From: CAZCGA01 sp964498075
GTDB taxonomy: Bacteria > Desulfobacterota > Binatia > HRBIN30
Assembly (NCBI GenBank): GCA_964498075.1
Contig: CAZCGA010000069.1
Coordinates: 1-31,828 of the forward strand
Reading direction: 5' to 3'
Length of the DNA stretch: 31,828 bases
Shown: positions 31,813 to 31,828 of the stretch, one piece after another
How positions within the stretch are numbered: position 1 is the first letter of the stretch
How the letters are laid out: each line of letters starts with the position of its first letter
Notes under the pieces: model-generated
What the model was told of the DNA's origin: nothing
Databases searched by the model: none
Seen by the model: the letters and a program-made list of their open reading frames with translations, nothing else
Translations under genes and position numbers: made by a program

Positions 31813-31828
31813 CGTCGGCCTTGGTGTC
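31748..31828 (-). CDS. possible 3' end of a minus-strand gene entering from the right
   Basis: The minus frame is open from the window edge to a stop at 31748-31750 and reads DTKADVTIAVLPVDGESAL before a short Ala/Arg-rich end. This looks more like coding sequence than the opposite plus frame in the same stretch. It overlaps the abnormal end of the HypE-like ORF, consistent with that ORF having been truncated by foreign sequence. It is too short for identification. Confidence 0.3.
   Translation of the reverse strand, partial: DTKADVTIAVLPVDGESALRLAAPRA
31782..31812. other. 9-bp inverted repeat at the end of the HypE-like ORF
   Basis: TCACCATCG and CGATGGTGA form a perfect stem with a 13-base loop. 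The right arm includes the stop codon of the plus-strand ORF. It could be a terminator-like structure, a recombination junction or chance. Confidence 0.4.

Noticed and set aside
1..31828. CRISPR arrays, rRNA or tRNA genes
   Set aside because: No regularly spaced repeat of CRISPR size and no recognisable tRNA cloverleaf or rRNA segment was found by reading; the CARF domain here is not accompanied by cas genes.

Overview
The window is GC-rich, compactly coded chromosomal DNA of a Gram-negative bacterium. The evidence is a complete rod-shape cluster (mreB, mreC, mreD, PBP2, RodA), PlsB- and PlsC-type acyltransferases, a triheme c-type cytochrome with a signal peptide and a periplasmic-type cyclophilin. 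The mixture, including a HAD-PlsC fusion, a split NAD synthetase, an EthD protein and an amidohydrolase-2 protein, would fit an uncultivated deltaproteobacterium-like lineage (for example Desulfobacterota or Binatota). That placement is an inference. No rRNA, tRNA or CRISPR array was seen.

Left part (1-7.3 kb, mostly minus strand) is the accessory and most interesting region. A sigma-54 activator (6612 to 5089) carries an RtcR-like CARF N-terminal domain, an AAA+ core with GAFTGA, and a Fis-type HTH. Directly behind it is a near-consensus sigma-54 promoter (minus strand, 5083 to 5068). A strong Shine-Dalgarno and the ATG at 5026 of a coiled-coil protein with a restriction-endonuclease-like C-terminus follow. 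That gene is cut in two by an ISKra4-like insertion sequence (2170-4028) with 28-bp imperfect terminal inverted repeats and a 9-bp target duplication. Removing the element plus one duplication restores the reading frame exactly. Two further small minus-strand genes lie downstream, separated by a 19-bp tandem repeat. Inside the element, the accessory ORF and the transposase are joined only if two -1 shifts occur, at an A9 run and a G7 run.

Middle part (7.3-19.7 kb) is housekeeping. PlsB and a HAD-PlsC fusion are divergently arranged (lysophosphatidate and phosphatidate synthesis). A six-gene minus-strand run follows in the order parB-like, nitrilase-type glutaminase, nadE, MscS channel with cyclic-nucleotide-binding domain, rsmI, triheme cytochrome. 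Next come an L,D-transpeptidase (plus) and a membrane-anchored coiled-coil protein (minus), the latter divergent from mreB.

Right part (19.9-31.8 kb) holds the mreBCD-PBP2-rodA operon, a convergent pair of Uma2-family nuclease-like genes sharing a hairpin, and a metallo-beta-lactamase-fold hydrolase. It continues with a cyclophilin translationally coupled to a HAD phosphatase, an amidohydrolase, a 72-residue orphan protein and an AIR-synthase/HypE-like protein that ends early near the right edge.
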